DNA of 64,000 nt, taken from Cherax quadricarinatus (Eukaryota; Arthropoda; Malacostraca; Decapoda; Parastacidae). The notes under the pieces were generated by a model, which was not told where the DNA came from, did no database searches, and saw nothing but the letters and a program-made list of their open reading frames with translations. Location: assembly GCF_038502225.1 (NCBI RefSeq), contig NW_027196399.1, forward strand, positions 1 through 64,000, given 5' to 3'. The position numbers and the translations under genes are program-made. Shown in pieces: positions 30,401-45,400 of the stretch (positions are counted from its first letter, which is position 1; each line of letters begins with the position of its first letter).

Positions 30401-33400
30401 ATCACCTTATATCTACATCTCTACTACTTCTGTCTTCTTTGTATTTTTCACTGAAGAAGCCTGATGAGCAGACAAAAAGTCTCGTCAATAAATATACCAA
30501 ATTGTTGCATATCTCAAAATGTCTAAAGACATGGTATCAGAGGAGCCAGGGAACTGTGTGTTGCAATAATTATACAATCACAGTGAACTGCATTGTCATA
30601 TCTTTTTCTTTTTTTTTTCAACAAGTCAGCCGTCTCCCACCGAGGCAGGGTGACCCAAAAAGAAAGAAAATCCCCAAAAATAAAATACTTTCATCATTCA
30701 ACACGTTCACCTCACTCACACATAATCACTGTTTTTGCAGAGGTGCTCAGAATACAACAGTTTAGAAGTATATATGTATAAAGATACACAACATATCCCT
30801 CCAAACTCCCAATATCCTAAACCCCTCCTTTGAAGTGCAGGCATTGTACTTCCCATTTCTAGGACTCAAGTCCGGCTATATAAAATAACCGGTTTCCCTG
30901 AATCCCTTCACTAAATATTACCCTGGTCACACTCCAACAGCTCGTCAGGTCCCAAATATGTACCATTCGTCTCCATTCACTCCTATCTAACACGCTCACA
31001 CACGCTTGCTGGAAGTCCAAGCCCCTCGCCCACAAAACCTCCTTTAGCCCCTCCCTCCAACCTTTTCGAGGACGATCCCTACCCTGCCTTCCTTCCCCTA
31101 CAGATTTATACGCTCTCCATGCCATTCTTCTTTGATCCATTCTCTCTAAATGACCAAACCACCTCAATAACCCCTCTTCAGCCCTCTAATACTTTTATTA
31201 ACTTCACACCTTCTCCTAATTTCCACATTCTGAATTTTCTGCACAATATTTACACCACACATTGCCCCTAGACAGGACATCTCCACTGCCTCCAACCGCC
31301 TCCTCGCTGCAGCAATTACAACCCAAGCTTCACACCTATATAAGAGTGTTGGTACTACTATACTTTCATACATTCCAATCTTTGCTTCCATAGATAACAT
31401 TTTTTGCCTCCACATATACCTCAATGCACCACTCACCTTTTTTCCTTCATCAATTCTATGATTAACCTCATCCTTCATAAATCCATCCGCTGACACGTCA
31501 ACTCCCAAATATCTGAAAACATTCACTTCTTCCATACTCCTCCTCCCCAATTTGATATCCAATTGTTCTTTATCTAAATCATTTGATACCCTCATCACCT
31601 AACTCTTTTCTATGTTCACTTTCAACTTTCTACCTTTACACACACTCCCAAATTCGTCCACTAACCTCCGCAATTTTTCTTTAGAATCTCCCATAAGCAC
31701 AGTATCATCAGCAAAAAGTAACTGTCACTTCCCATTTTGTATTTAATTCCCCATAATTTAATCCCACCCCTCTCCCGAACACCCTAGCATTTACTTCTTT
31801 TACCTCATCTATAAATATATTAAACAACCATGGTGGCATTACACATCCCTGTCTAAGACCTACTTTTACCGGGTAGTCGTCTCCCTCTCTTCTACACACC
31901 CTAACCTGAGCCTCACTATCCTCATAAAAACTCTTCACAGCATTTAGTAACTTACCACCTATTCCATATACTTGCAACATTGCTCCCCTATCTACTCTAT
32001 CATATGCCTTTTCTAAATCCATAAATGCAATAAAAACTTTCCTACCTTTATCAAAATGCTGTTCACATATATGCTTCAAAGTAAACACTTTATCTATACA
32101 TCCCCTACCCACCCACTCTAAAACCTCCTTGCTCATCCGCAATTCTACATTCTGTCTTACCTCTAATTCTTTCAATAAAAACCCTACCGTACACTTTTCC
32201 TGGTATACTCAGTAAACTTATTCCTCAATAATTTTTACAATCTCTTTTGTCCCCCTTCCCTTTATATAAAGGGACTATACACACTCTCTGCCAATCCCTA
32301 GGTACCTTCTCCTCTTTCATACATTTATTAAACAAAAACACCAACCACTCCAACACTATGTCCCTCCCCTGCTTTTAACATTTCTGTCATGATCCCATCA
32401 TATCTTTTACATTATTTAATATAATTTCTGCATCTAGCCAAATTTATGCAGAGGGAATTGGCCTTTCAAAGTCATCTATTACACAAGATTCTATTACTAA
32501 GAAAGTATAAAGTTAAAATACATTTTTACCAATCTCATTAGGCTCTTGGCAAATGAAATCTTGTAGTGATGGGTTTAATGCATCATAAATATTAGCAAAG
32601 AAATATAAATGCAAATATTCTTGACACTGACCTATACAGTGATTACATAAAAAAAAATAGCATTTGTATTGGCTAAAACAAAGAAAATTAGAGTCTTACC
32701 TATGATGCCGGAAGAATATATAATCCCTCTGGTTGTGGAAAGTACAAGCTCTTCTGCCTTTGAACTCTGGGTCATAATGAAAAAGTGCCCCCAACATGCG
32801 TGCCACTGCACGTCCCAATCGTGTCTTGAAATTATTAAGAATCACCTCAGGCCTGTTAAAAAAAAAAAGTGGATGAGAAAGTGGCTATGGCTATGTATGA
32901 AATGACAGTCATTACTGAATATTATTAGTTTTCAACAATAATTAAAACTTCACAATGAGATGAAATTACTAAATGTAAAAAGTAAAACTATCAGTGGAAG
33001 TCGGCCAGTGCACTAAAAAGATAAGAAAACCCCTATAACTGATTTAGAGGGTGCTGTAATGTTTTTTCCACTTAGGTCAAAAACTGTCTTTTTATGCCTA
33101 TCAAGACTTAATGCCTTTGTTGCAAACTGGTTAACCCTTTCAGGGTCCGTCCCGTAGATCTACGGCTTTATGTTCAGGGTCCAAACCGTAGATCTACGCC
33201 ATGAGCTCAGCTCACTCTGATAAACTGTGAGGTTTACATTTGGGCCTAGATATGAGAGAATACATCTATGTGGTATGTGTGCACCACATAAAACAGATCC
33301 TGCAGCACACTGTGCATAATGAGAGAAAAAAAATGAAATCATGATTTTTCGATTAAAACAGCAACTTTGCAGTGTTTTTTCGTATGTTTTTTATAGTTGT

Positions 33401-36400
33401 ATTTGCGATTTCTTGGTCTCATTTGATAGAATGGAAGACATATTACAGAAATAGAGATGATTTTTGATTGGTTTTAGCACTGGAAATGGCTTGAAACTGA
33501 GCTCAAAGTAGCAGAAATGTTAAATTTTTGCCGATATTCAAGAGTAAACAAACGACCTCACACGTCTAATACACATCAGATGGTGGGTCTAATATACATT
33601 CACAAATATGGTGATGATATTTATACAATTATTACAGTATTGCATAACAGTAAATCTTCTATTTTTTGGTGTGAATAAAAATTCATTATGTGAATAAAAA
33701 ATCAAAATGGAATTTATTTGTAAAGCCTCAAAACATAACTAATGAACAGAGGAAATGTTAGTTTAGTGCCAGGAATGCCTACATTGTTCATTCTGGACCC
33801 TATTTTGAAATTGGAATATTTTGAACTTTGTGTTAAATTGGCCAAATTAACAATTTCCGATCACTTTATTTTGTAGTTGAAACAGTTGACTTGGCGATTT
33901 CTTGTGCTCAATCGATAGAATAGAAGTAATACTAGTGAAATAGCTAAGAATTTGGTTCATTGGAATAATGTAATTGGCCTAAAATGGGAGTCAAAGTCGG
34001 CAAAATCGCCGATTCGTAAATATCGCTGACACATCAAAATTCGCGAGAGCATAATTTCGTCAATTTTCCACCAATTTTCGTACTTTTTGTTTTATTACCT
34101 TCACAAAAAGATTCTCTACGATTTCATAAGAAAAAATAACAATTTTTTTTTTTAAATATCTTGGACACTGGTGCGTGACTCCAGATTTGGGCCTTGGACC
34201 CTGAAAGGGTTAATAAGAAGTAAAACCAAATTATGTTTTTTACTAAGCATTAAAGTAGCTCATGAGCACACACATACAATCAAGTCATTTTTGGCAGTCT
34301 CCCACCTAAGTAGGATGAGCCAACAATGACAGCACTTTCCCTGTCAACTTAGTCGTGCCAGAAGGGCACTGAATTCACAGTTCAGGTGAACTTCCAATCT
34401 GCAACTTCCCCGCTTATCACCTCCAGGACTTGAGTCCAATAACCAATTTCCCAGACTACCTTAAGGAAAAAATATGTTGAATTATTCTTCGTTTATTAAT
34501 GAGTAAAGCATTAACACATCATGCAAGGAAAAATGACGTTCAAGTCAATCATTCAGTCCTTGATTTTATGCTAGATCCATAATACTAGTCAGTAAAGCTC
34601 TAAACTCAATGGTTATAGAAAGTAAAGAAAAGCAGATGTAGGATACAAAAGGTGCTTGCAGAGCAAAGGCAAAATTGGACAACAGAATGAAGTATTGATG
34701 TAATAAACAAGTATTTGATTAAAGAGAGAGTATAGACAGAATTCATATTAAAGATTGCACTCCCAGGAAGGAGCACTGCTGACTGAATAAACACAGAAGG
34801 GTATTGAAAGTGAAATTAAAAGAGTGCTCATGTATGCATCAATAAATTGTACTGAAATGTATTTGGTTACCATGACTATAAACCACAGAGGATGGAGCAG
34901 TCACATAATGACCAAGGACAACTCTTCATACAGAAAATGCATAGCCATGAGAACAGCCAGGAATGAAACAAGGATAACCATAAACCCAAGTGTGTTTAAC
35001 AAGTTTGTTAGGTGTCATCATACACACAACACTGCTTAGAAGAATGTTGACATAATTTATCAGTGTCTAATTTATCAATGTTGACATAGTTAAGAAAGTA
35101 AGAAATGGGCAACTGGCTGTGGGAGAAATAAAAACTACTGAACATACAATGTCATTTTCGCTGAGCAAAACAAGAGGAATGACTTATGTTAGTTCTCCAG
35201 CACCTGACGACTGCAACAGCTACTGATAGTAGGGCCTCACCCTTAACAATATGGCCTATCTTGAAACCATCACTATCAAATGCCACCATTTTTTTTAACC
35301 TCCCCCCCACCTTTAGCTTAATTTAATCTCTATAGGTTTAGCACTTCCCCATTATAATAATAATCTAGCTTAATTTACTGGGCCTAACACTACTTTAAAC
35401 TGAGCCTTAGTATATTTTTCAATGATAAAATTCATTAAGTGATAAAACACTTCATCTCAACCCTTTCAGAGTCGACAGGCCCTCTCAGAGACTTGTTCTC
35501 AGGGTCACCCTAATTCCCCCCCCCCCCCCCCCCAAAAAAAAAAATTATTTTTTCTTATGAAAAGATAGAGAATCTTTTCCCGATCATAATGACACCAAAA
35601 GTATGAAATTTGATGGAAAACTTACGGAATTATGCTCTCGCGAAGTTAGCGGTCTCGACGATGTTTACGCATCGGCGATTTTGCCCACTTTGAGCCCTAT
35701 TTTCGGCCAATTCCACTGTACTGGTCGACAAAAATCATATTTCGCTAGAACTCCATTTTTTCTATCGAATGAGTGCAAGAAACCACCTATTTACCGATTT
35801 CAACTATCCAATACAGTGGTCAGAATTTAGCAATTTTGCGAATTTCACACAAATTTCAAAACATGCCAATTTCCAAATAGGGTCCAGAATAAACAAGAAA
35901 GACATTCCTGGCACTAAAATGACATTTCCTCTGTTCATTAGTCATGTCCCAACGCCCCTCTTACATTCTTTTGCTTTCCACTTTGAATTTTTATTCTCAC
36001 AAAAAATAGATTTACAGTGGAACCTCAAAAATCGAACTGCTCCCAACACAACCAATTATGTAAGTGTGACTCACGAAATTGTAATGACACGATTGCAAAC
36101 AAACCATACCCCGGCCGGGATATGGTTTGTTTGCAATCGTGTCATTACGATTTCGTGAGTCATGTTGACGGCAGTGAAGGGACTTGAGCTAGAGTTCGTC
36201 ACGGCCACGCTAGCTGGAGATTCGTCTGTAAAAACTTGCATTTGTGGTCACAGTGGTGCCTGTGCTAACCTTCCTATGGTGTAGAAATATACCTAGTTGG
36301 ACGAATCTTATTGTGGCTAGCTGGTCTAGTGGCTAATGCGACGGGCTGGAGTTTTGAGACTCTATGACCGCGGGTTCAATCCCGGCCGGGGTATGGTTTA

Positions 36401-39400
36401 TGTAAGTGTATTTTCGTAAGTGCTTTTATAAGTGTATTTTTAAGGGTCTGAAATGGACTAATCTAATTTACATTATTCCTGATGGGAATAAATTCATTCG
36501 GTAAAGGCACTCAAACAGACTTCTGGACCGAAGAAAGTTTGATATTTGAGGTTCCACTGTACTGTTATGCAGACTACTGCATTAGTGTAAAAAATGGTAT
36601 AAATAATATCAGCACACTTGTGAAAGAACATTAGACTCACCAGTTGACGTGTATTGGACGCTTAGCATGATTTGTTTACTTTTGAACTTTGGCAAAAATC
36701 AAACATTTCTGCTACTTTGAGCTTAATTTCAAGGTACTTTTCGTTGTAAAATCAGTCAAAATCATCTCAATTTCTGTAATATGTCTTCCATTCTATACAA
36801 TGAGACCAGGAAAACTAGAATACAACAATAAATACCATACAAAAATACAGTGCAAAGTCGCTGTTTTAATCCAAAAACACGGTCAAAGTTTTTTTTTTCT
36901 CATTATACACTGTGTGCTGCAGGATTTCTTTTATGCTGCACACACTGACCACATAGACCCATTCTTTCATATGTAGGCCTACCAGATTTCTCTCACTAGA
37001 TTTGAGGGCGCTAGAATTTAGGCGTACTAGTACATCAAAAACCCTGGTGCTTAAGCCGTACTAGTACCGCCGAATCCCTGAAAGGGTTAAATGGGAAAAT
37101 GTGTTTAAGTATTTTAAAATGTAACTAATGCCACTTTTATGAGTGGGAGGGGCTGGGTTTGATTGGTATCGAGGGTTTTTTTTTTTTTTTTTTTTTCAAC
37201 AAGTCGGCCGTCTCCCACCGAGGCAGGGTGACCCAAAAAAGAAAGAAAATCCCCAAAAAGAAAATACTTTCATCATCATTCAACACTTTCACCACACTCG
37301 CACATTATCACTGTTTTTGCAGAGGTGCTCAGAATACAACAGTCTAGAAGCATACACATATGAAGATACACAACATATCCCTCCAAACTGCCAATATCCC
37401 AAAACCCCTCCTTTAAAGTGCAGGCATTGTACTTCCCATTTCCAGGACTCAAGTCCGACTATATGAAAATAACCGGTTTCCCTGAATCCCTTCACTAAAT
37501 ATTACCCTGCTCACACTCCAACAGATCGTCAGGTCCCAAGTACCATTCGTCTCCATTCACTCCTATCTAACACGCTCACGCACGCTTGCTGGAAGTCCAA
37601 GCCCCTTGCCCACAAAACCTCCTTTACCCCCTCTCTCCAACCCTTTCGAGGACGACCCCTACCCCGCCTTCCTTCCCCTATAGATTTATATGCTTTCCAT
37701 GTCATTCTACTTTGATCCATTCTCTCTAAATGACCAAACCACCTCAACAACCCCTCTTCTGCCCTCTGACTAATACTTTTATTAACTCCACACCTTCTCC
37801 TAATTTCCACACTCCGAATTTTCTGTAAAATATTTACACCACACATTGCCCTTAAACAGGACATCTCCACTGCCTCCAACCGTCTCCTCGCTACTGCATT
37901 TATCGAGGGTATGGGAGTAAATTCTTGGGTGGCTTTGGGTAAGGGTGGTTTTGATAAGGACCTGCCTTGTATGGGCCAGTAGCCCTTCTGCAGTGTTCCT
38001 CCATTCTTATATTCTTATGCCATTTAAAGACAAGGTTATTGCCTCCTGTGCATGTTAGAAAAGAAAAAAATACAAATACTTTATATATGTAATTACCTAT
38101 TGTTAGGTGAAATACAGTACTGTGAATGATTACACTATATGAGTAGTGCCATGCTTGCAACATACCCTACTGCATAATTACCGATTCGATTTAAAGGCTT
38201 AACCCAGCTCTTTAAGGTAGGTGCCTTATGCCAGCAAAGGATTACTGATTAACAAAATTGGAGTTGCCCTCCGTTATTACTTTCATGGGGAAGTACTAAA
38301 CCTATGGGGTCATAAAATGCCTGGAGACTGGAATGCACTGAGGTTCAATCTAAAGGGAAAGGTAGGTCTCATTCCTTGGAGTATGAGCCCCTCACCTGCA
38401 TCAAGGAAACTCCACTGAGAGAGAAGCTATCCTCCATTTCTTTTGATCAAACCTGACTGGTTCTTATTACCCAGGCACTAGTGCTTGTCACTGAAGTACA
38501 TTGGCCCCCTAACACAAAAACCACATGTTAGGACATCTTTTAACCATCTAGGAAGTGACTAACGAAGTCCACTATTTATGGATTGCATCCTAGTCTATAT
38601 CACAGCCCAAAAGTTCTCAATGGTGTTCAAGGAATGGGCTATCCTTCTCCTGTCTATAACAGCCTAGAGTTTCTCAATGGTGTTCAAGTCTGGGGAATAT
38701 TGTGGCCAGTCATCAAAGAAGGGTACTTCTACAGGCATAAAGCCAATGAACAACAGATTTTGTGGTGTGGCAAGGAGCATTGTCTTCTTTTGTGTGGGTG
38801 ATGACCTATTAGAGTTGGGGGTATGAAGGATTAGTTATGCTCCCTTCCCTCTTACCTTTCAACCAAATGAAGTGAAAGAGATGTCATTTTATTCTTGAAC
38901 CCCTGTATAATGTTAGATCCTACTTTAAAAGAAGAGGAATGATCCAAATAGTTTCAATGTTATGTAGAGGAAATGCTTTCTAATGTCTATGTGGTCTGTT
39001 AGAATTCTTCCCCTATGCAAGACACAAAAGAGTAACAAAATGCCAAGAACATGTCAGTTTGTGAATATAATGTCAGTTTGTCTATTTCTTTCTTTTTTCC
39101 TTTTTTTTTTTTTTTTTACCAAAAATGCAGGAAAGTGTGCTTGTAATTTCTAATATTGTACTATTACACACACACTATCTTACCTATGATTAGAAATTTC
39201 TTGATGGCTTCTGTGTATTTCTTTACAAAGTTTTGGATTGCTTACTCTGAAAAGTGCTGTGGGCCCCTCTGGTAAATGAATAACCATGAGTCCATCTGTA
39301 AAAATTATAATGCATTATAAAACAATATAATAAATATATTACGATATCTTTTACTAAATACTTTATCAACAGTGAAAAAGGAGAAATTTAAAATCTCACC

Positions 39401-42400
39401 CATTAGAAAATAAAAACACGATATGCTAAGTGACTGCCAAGCCCAAACCATAATTATTTAGTAAAGTTCAAAAATTTTAAATAAACTCTGAATCTCTAAA
39501 TATATAAGCACAATCTGGTAAAATTCCAGTGAAACAACACACTAACACTAGAATAAAATTAAGAAGCCTATACTATATAAGAGAGTCTAGACACAGGAGT
39601 TATCCCAGTCATTGAAACTAAATGCATAGCCCACCATTCCTAAAATTAGCAGTAAAGCAACTCCATAAAAAGTATAGGCCAACAGAACTGATGTCCCACA
39701 TTATCAAAATCTTTGTAAGTGTTTGAAGATGCAAGACTTAAACACACACAATTTCAAAACCTGTACAACCCAGGACAACATGGACTTAAGAGCAGGTTAC
39801 TCCTGCCAAACCCATACATGGTTTTGGATGCTACAATGAAGCCTTAATAGCCACATATAAATACTGTATTTATATTTATTTTGGTTGGGCTTAAAGCATA
39901 ATTGTATGTTCAGGATTTTGGGAAATGAAAATTGAGGTGAGAATCAAAGGCAATTTGAAAAAGTAAATGTAATCAAATGCTTCAATTCAATGTATCAGTG
40001 AATAATTTTATGAAGGTTTTGCCAAATTACAAAATAATGAAAAATCTTCAGGTGAAATGAACCTTTTCAATAGGTGGAAAAAAAAAAAAATGTGAGTGTG
40101 AAGCATGGCTTTTAAATACTGCAGCAAAGAGGATGTACTCAAATTTTAACAGATGACTAGTAGTGTGTGCACTAAATTTGGGTGATGACCAATAAACCCA
40201 CTATTAATACTGATAAGAATTCTACAGAATTAAGCTAGAAAATATTAATTTCAACATAATGGTGAAAAATGCACAAAGACAAGGTGGGAAGTTGAAATGG
40301 AGAGGTTATGATTTCCTACTGCCAGATGCAAGAAGAAACAGTACATAGAAAACATTTGTTAATTTTCAATATGATGGTTGACCATGTGAAATCATGGGTT
40401 GAGCACTACACTCATGGGTGTCATACAGTTCCTGTGGAAATGGGAGGCAGTTGGGTTTGATCCAAGGAAGGGGAGGATCAAGAATCACTCGCCAACATCA
40501 AAGCACCTCAACTTGAGGTGACTCGTGTGAAACAGGAGGGGTGTTAATGTTGCAGTTTAAAAACTGTAGTGTAAAGCACCCTTCTGGCAAGACAGTGATG
40601 GAGTGAATGATGGTGAAAGTTTTTCTTTTTCGGGCCACCCTGCCTTGGTGGGAATCGGCCAGTGTGATAATAAAATAATAAAATAATTCATAAGTGGAAG
40701 GGTCCTACATAAAACTTATTCTACCATTTATACCAGTTTAACACTCAAACAGAAGCAATGGAATTAAAATCTTTCATTACTGTAAAGACATTTATACAGC
40801 AATGCAGAAAATCACGAGTCTTACTTGGTATTCTCCTATCTTCATTAACAATCACAACATCAGTAAAGCCATTTTCTGTTGCTGTTTTGATAATTTTCTC
40901 AATGCGAGATCTCTTTCTCCACATTGGTTTTGCATCAGGGATCATACGACACAGCTCACGAATAAAAGCAATAGTTTTCTGAAATTGTGGAAAAAAGCTA
41001 ATTCAATATAGAATATAGCATACTATATGGTATGTAGTTTATAAACTTAGTTGTTTGGAGTGGATGTATGGTAAAATTTATTCAGCTTGTGAATGTTTAA
41101 TAATTGATGCTAATTTCATTTTAAATCATGAAAGGGTGATCAATACAATTAAAGTATACAGATGGAAAATAGGCATAAAAGGGATGCGATATGTCTAATC
41201 AGGACAGAACTCAATTGCATTTAGAAAGGATATGAGGAGTGCATTGTTTTGGCAATGTTTATGCATATTAGATAAACTTTGAAGTAGGGTTATTGAACCA
41301 ACTACTCTAGGTGGATTTAAAAACTGGCTCAATTTAAGGCATATGACGATTAAATTATGTTACAACTAAGAATAACCAAAAATGTGAGAAACCAGTATAA
41401 ATCTATAGTGCCAAAGTACCATGTGAATTTACAATAATTATCTCGGTTCAATTATATGAAGTGATATAATTCAAAATCTAAATCAGTAATTTCATCATTC
41501 TCAATCTAAAGGGAATAATTTTAAATTCCCCATTCACCTTCCCCCACCCCCCTCCCCAAAAAAAAAGAAAAAAATGTACCTAAACATTAAAAGATTTTCC
41601 TATTAGTATACATTAGCATAGTTAATATACAAGCCCTAAAAAGTCATCGACAAGACAAAACCACTTTAGTGCTTACTGTATGTGGATTGTCACTACATGT
41701 AACAAGAACTTTTGGAACATAGGATTTAGTAAAATAAGAAGAAAAGGCATCTGTTGCTTCTTCCTGGTCCAGTTCCTCATCCTCTTCTTCAACCATCGTG
41801 ACATCTTTCTCTCGCAACGACTCTATTGTGTGGGGCTGTTTTTTAGGCTGCTTTTTAGGGGGAAGTTTTCCAAGTTTTGCAGCTTTCCTCTGTTCCTTCT
41901 TCTCTTTTATTCTTTGCTGAAAGGCATTAGTATTTCAATTAAAAATAAGGCTGTGCTTTCTTATGATAGAACAAAGATTTAATTATTTTTTTATTCACAC
42001 ATCGGCCAATTCCCACCAAGGCAGGGTGGCCCAAAAAAGAAAAACTTTCATCATCATTCACTCCATCACTGTCTTGCCAGAGGGGTGCTTTACACTACAG
42101 TTATAAAACTGCAACATTAACACCCCTCCTTCAGAGTGTAGACACTGTGCTTCCTATCTCCAGGACTCAAGTCCGGACTGCCGGTTTCCCTGAATCCCTT
42201 CATAAATGTTACTTTGCTCACACTCCAACAACATGTCAAGTATTAAAAACCATTTGTCTCCATTCACTCCTATCAAATACGCTCATGCACACTTGCTGGA
42301 AGTCCAAGCCCCTCGCACACAAAACCTCCTTTACCCCCTCCCTCCAACCCTTCCTAGGCCAACCCCTACCTTGCCTTCCCTCCACTACAGATTTATACGC

Positions 42401-45400
42401 TCTCGAAGTCATTCTGTTTTGTTCCATTCTCTCTATTGTCCGAACCACCTCAACAACCCCTCCTCAGTCCTCTGGATAATAGTTTTGGTAATCCCACACC
42501 TCCTCCTAACTTCCAAACTACGAATTCTCTGCATTATATTCACACCACACATTACCCTTAGACATGACATCTCCACTGCCTCCAGCCTTCTCCTCGTTGC
42601 GACATTCATCACCCATGCTTCACACCCATGCAAGAGTGTTGGTAGAACTATACTCTCATACATTCCCTTTTTTGTTTCCACGGACAAAGCTCTTTGTCTC
42701 CACAGACTCCTAAGTGAAATACATATACAGTGGACCCCCGCATAACGATCACCTCCGAATGCGACCAATTATGTAAGTGTATTTATGTAAGTGCGTTTGT
42801 ACGTGTAAGTTTGGGGGTCTGAAATGGACTAATCTACTTCACAATATTCCTTATGGGAACAAATTCGGTCAGTACTGGCACCTGAACATACTTCTGGAGT
42901 GAAAAAATATCGTTAACAGGGGGTCCACTGTATAAGAAAAATGATGGTTCAGTGTCTTAAGTGCATAGAATTCAGTAATGTTATTTTTTCCTGGTATGGT
43001 TATATATGTATGCTTGAATGCAATAGAAACCTTACATATATATGAGAAGAGAACAGATATAAAAGATTTGTACTAGTGTAATTATGAACAGACTAAAACA
43101 TTCATTAAATGGAGAGTTAGAGGTATTGGGAAGATGGAGGGAATATTTTGAGGAATTGTTAAATGTTGATGAAGATAGGGAAGTGTGATTTCGTGTATAG
43201 GGCAAGGAGAAATAACATCTTGCAGGAGTGAGGAAGAGCCAGCTGTGAGTGTGGGGGAAGTTCGTGAGGCAGTAGGTAAAATGAAAGGGGGTAAGGCAGC
43301 CGGGATTGATGGGATAAAGATAGAAATGTTAAAAGCAGGTGAGGATATAGTTTTGGAGTGGTTGGTGCAATTATTTAATAAATGTATGGAAGAGGGTAAG
43401 GTACCTAGGGATTGGCAGAGAGCATGCATAGTTCCTTTGTATAAAGGCAAAGGGGACAAAAGAGAGTGCAAAAATTATAGGGGGATAAGTTTGTTGAGTA
43501 TACCTGGTAAAGTGTATGGTAGAGTTATTATTGAAAGAATTAAGAGTAAGACGGAGAATAGGATAGCAGATGAACAAGGAGGCTTTAGGAAAGGTAGGGG
43601 GTGTGTGGACCAGGTGTTTACAGTGAAACACATAAGTGAACAGTATTTAGATAAGGCTAAGAGGTCTTTGTGGCATTTATGGATTTGGAAAAGGCGTATG
43701 ACAGGGTGGATGGGGGGGCAATGTGGCAGATGTTGCAGGTGTATGGTGTAGGAGGTAGGTTACTGAAAGCAGTGAAGAATTTTTACGAGGATAGTGAGGC
43801 TCAAGTTAGAGTATGTAGGAAAGAGGGAAATTATTTCCCAGTAAAAGTAGGCCTTAGACAAGGATGTGTGATGTCACCGTGGTTGTTTAATATATTTATA
43901 GATGGGGTTGTAAGAGAAGTAAATGCGAGGGTCTGGGCAAGAGGCGTGGAGTTAAAAGATAAAGAATCACACATAAAGTGGGAGTTGTCACAGTTGCTCT
44001 AATCTGATGACACTGTGCTCTTGGGAGATTCTGAAGAGAAGTTGCAGAGATTGGTGGATGAATTTGGTAGGGTATGATACACAAATAACCCGCACATAAA
44101 AGAGAGAAGCTTACGACGACGTTTCGGTCCGACTTGGACCATTGACAAAGTCACACCGAGTGTGACTTTGTCAATGGTCCAAGTCGGACCGAAACGTCGT
44201 CGTAAGCTTCTCTCTTTTATGTGCGGGTTATTTGTGTATCGTTCCAGTCACGGTATTGTGCCTTTTTGTTATTTATTGGTAGGGTATGCAAAAGAAGAAA
44301 ATTAAAAGTGAATACAGGAAAAAATAAGGTTATGAGGATAACAAAAAGATTAGGTGATGAAAGATTGGATATCAGATTGGAGGGAGAGAGTATGGAGGAG
44401 GTGAATGTATTCAGATAATTGGGAGTGGACGTGTCAGCGGATGGGTCTATGAAAGATGAGGTGAATCATAGAATTGATGAGGGGAAAAGGGTGAGTGGTG
44501 CACTTAGGAGTCTGTGGAGACAAAGAACTTTGTCCTTGGAGGCAAAGAGGGGAATGTATGAGAGTATAGTTTTACCAACGCTCTTATATGGGTGTGAAGC
44601 ATGGGTGATGAATGTTGCAGCGAGGAGAAGGCTGGAGGCATTGGAGATGTCATGTCTGAGGGCAATGTGTGGTGTGAATATAATGCAGAGAATTCGTAAT
44701 TTGGAAGTTAGGAGGAGGTGCGGGATTACCAAAACTGTTGTCCAGAGGGCTGAGGAAGGGTGGTGGAGGTGGTTCAGACATGTAGAGAGAATGGAGCGAA
44801 ACAGAATGACTTCAAGAGTGTATCAGTCTGTAGTGGAAGGAAGGCGGGGTAGGGGTCGGCCTAGGAAAGGTTGGAGGGAGGGGGTAAAGGACTTCCAGCA
44901 GGCATGCGTGAGCGTGTTTGATAGGAGTAAATGGAGACAAATGGTTTTTAATACTTGACGTGCTGTTGGAGTATGAGCAAAGTAACATTTATGAAGGGGT
45001 TCAGGGAAACCGGCAGGCCGGACTTGAGTCCTGGAGATGGGAGGTACAGTGCCTGCACTCTGAAGGAGGGGTGTTAATGCTGCAGTTTAAAAACTGTAGC
45101 ATAAAGCACCATTCTGGCAAGACAGTGATGGAGTGAATGATGGTGAAAGTTTTTCTTTTTCGGGCCACCGTGCCTTGGTGGGAATCGGCCAGTGTGATAA
45201 TAAAAATAAAAAAAGTAAATAAAACATTCAATTTTCTTTTCCTATTTGTGGGATTTTAAGATATTCCTGCCACTATACTGATTTTCATAATTCATGTAAC
45301 AGTATTTCTCAGGTAAACATAAAGACCATTGCAGCAGGCCTACTGGCCCATGCTAGGCAGGTCCAACTCACACACCCACTCATGTCCACACTCACGTATC

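Larger units (their letters stand above)
35457..37090 (+). mobile_element. TTAA-type non-coding element, copy 3, with nested insertions (RPF1 intron 4)
   Basis: The left end is TCAACCCTTTCAGAGTCGAC; its first four bases have drifted from TTAA. The right end is CCCTGAAAGGGTTAA at 37090. The interior is parallel to 7490-8728 (shared AATTATGCTCTC, GGCGATTTTGCCCACTTTGA, CATTTACCGATTTCAACTA-like words). It is split by a TA-flanked MITE at 36015-36559, which itself holds a SINE at 36067-36398. Removing the MITE leaves about 1.09 kb, matching the other copies. Confidence 0.82.

Noticed and set aside
36300..36398. tRNA-like sequence with A-box, B-box and a TTG anticodon-like loop
   Set aside because: It lies inside a SINE bounded by target-site duplications, has a sister copy at 19770-20103, and lacks a clean acceptor stem. 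It is a tRNA-derived promoter, not a tRNA gene.
41680..41982. Plus-strand open frame of 100 aa
   Set aside because: Antisense of RPF1 exon 2.
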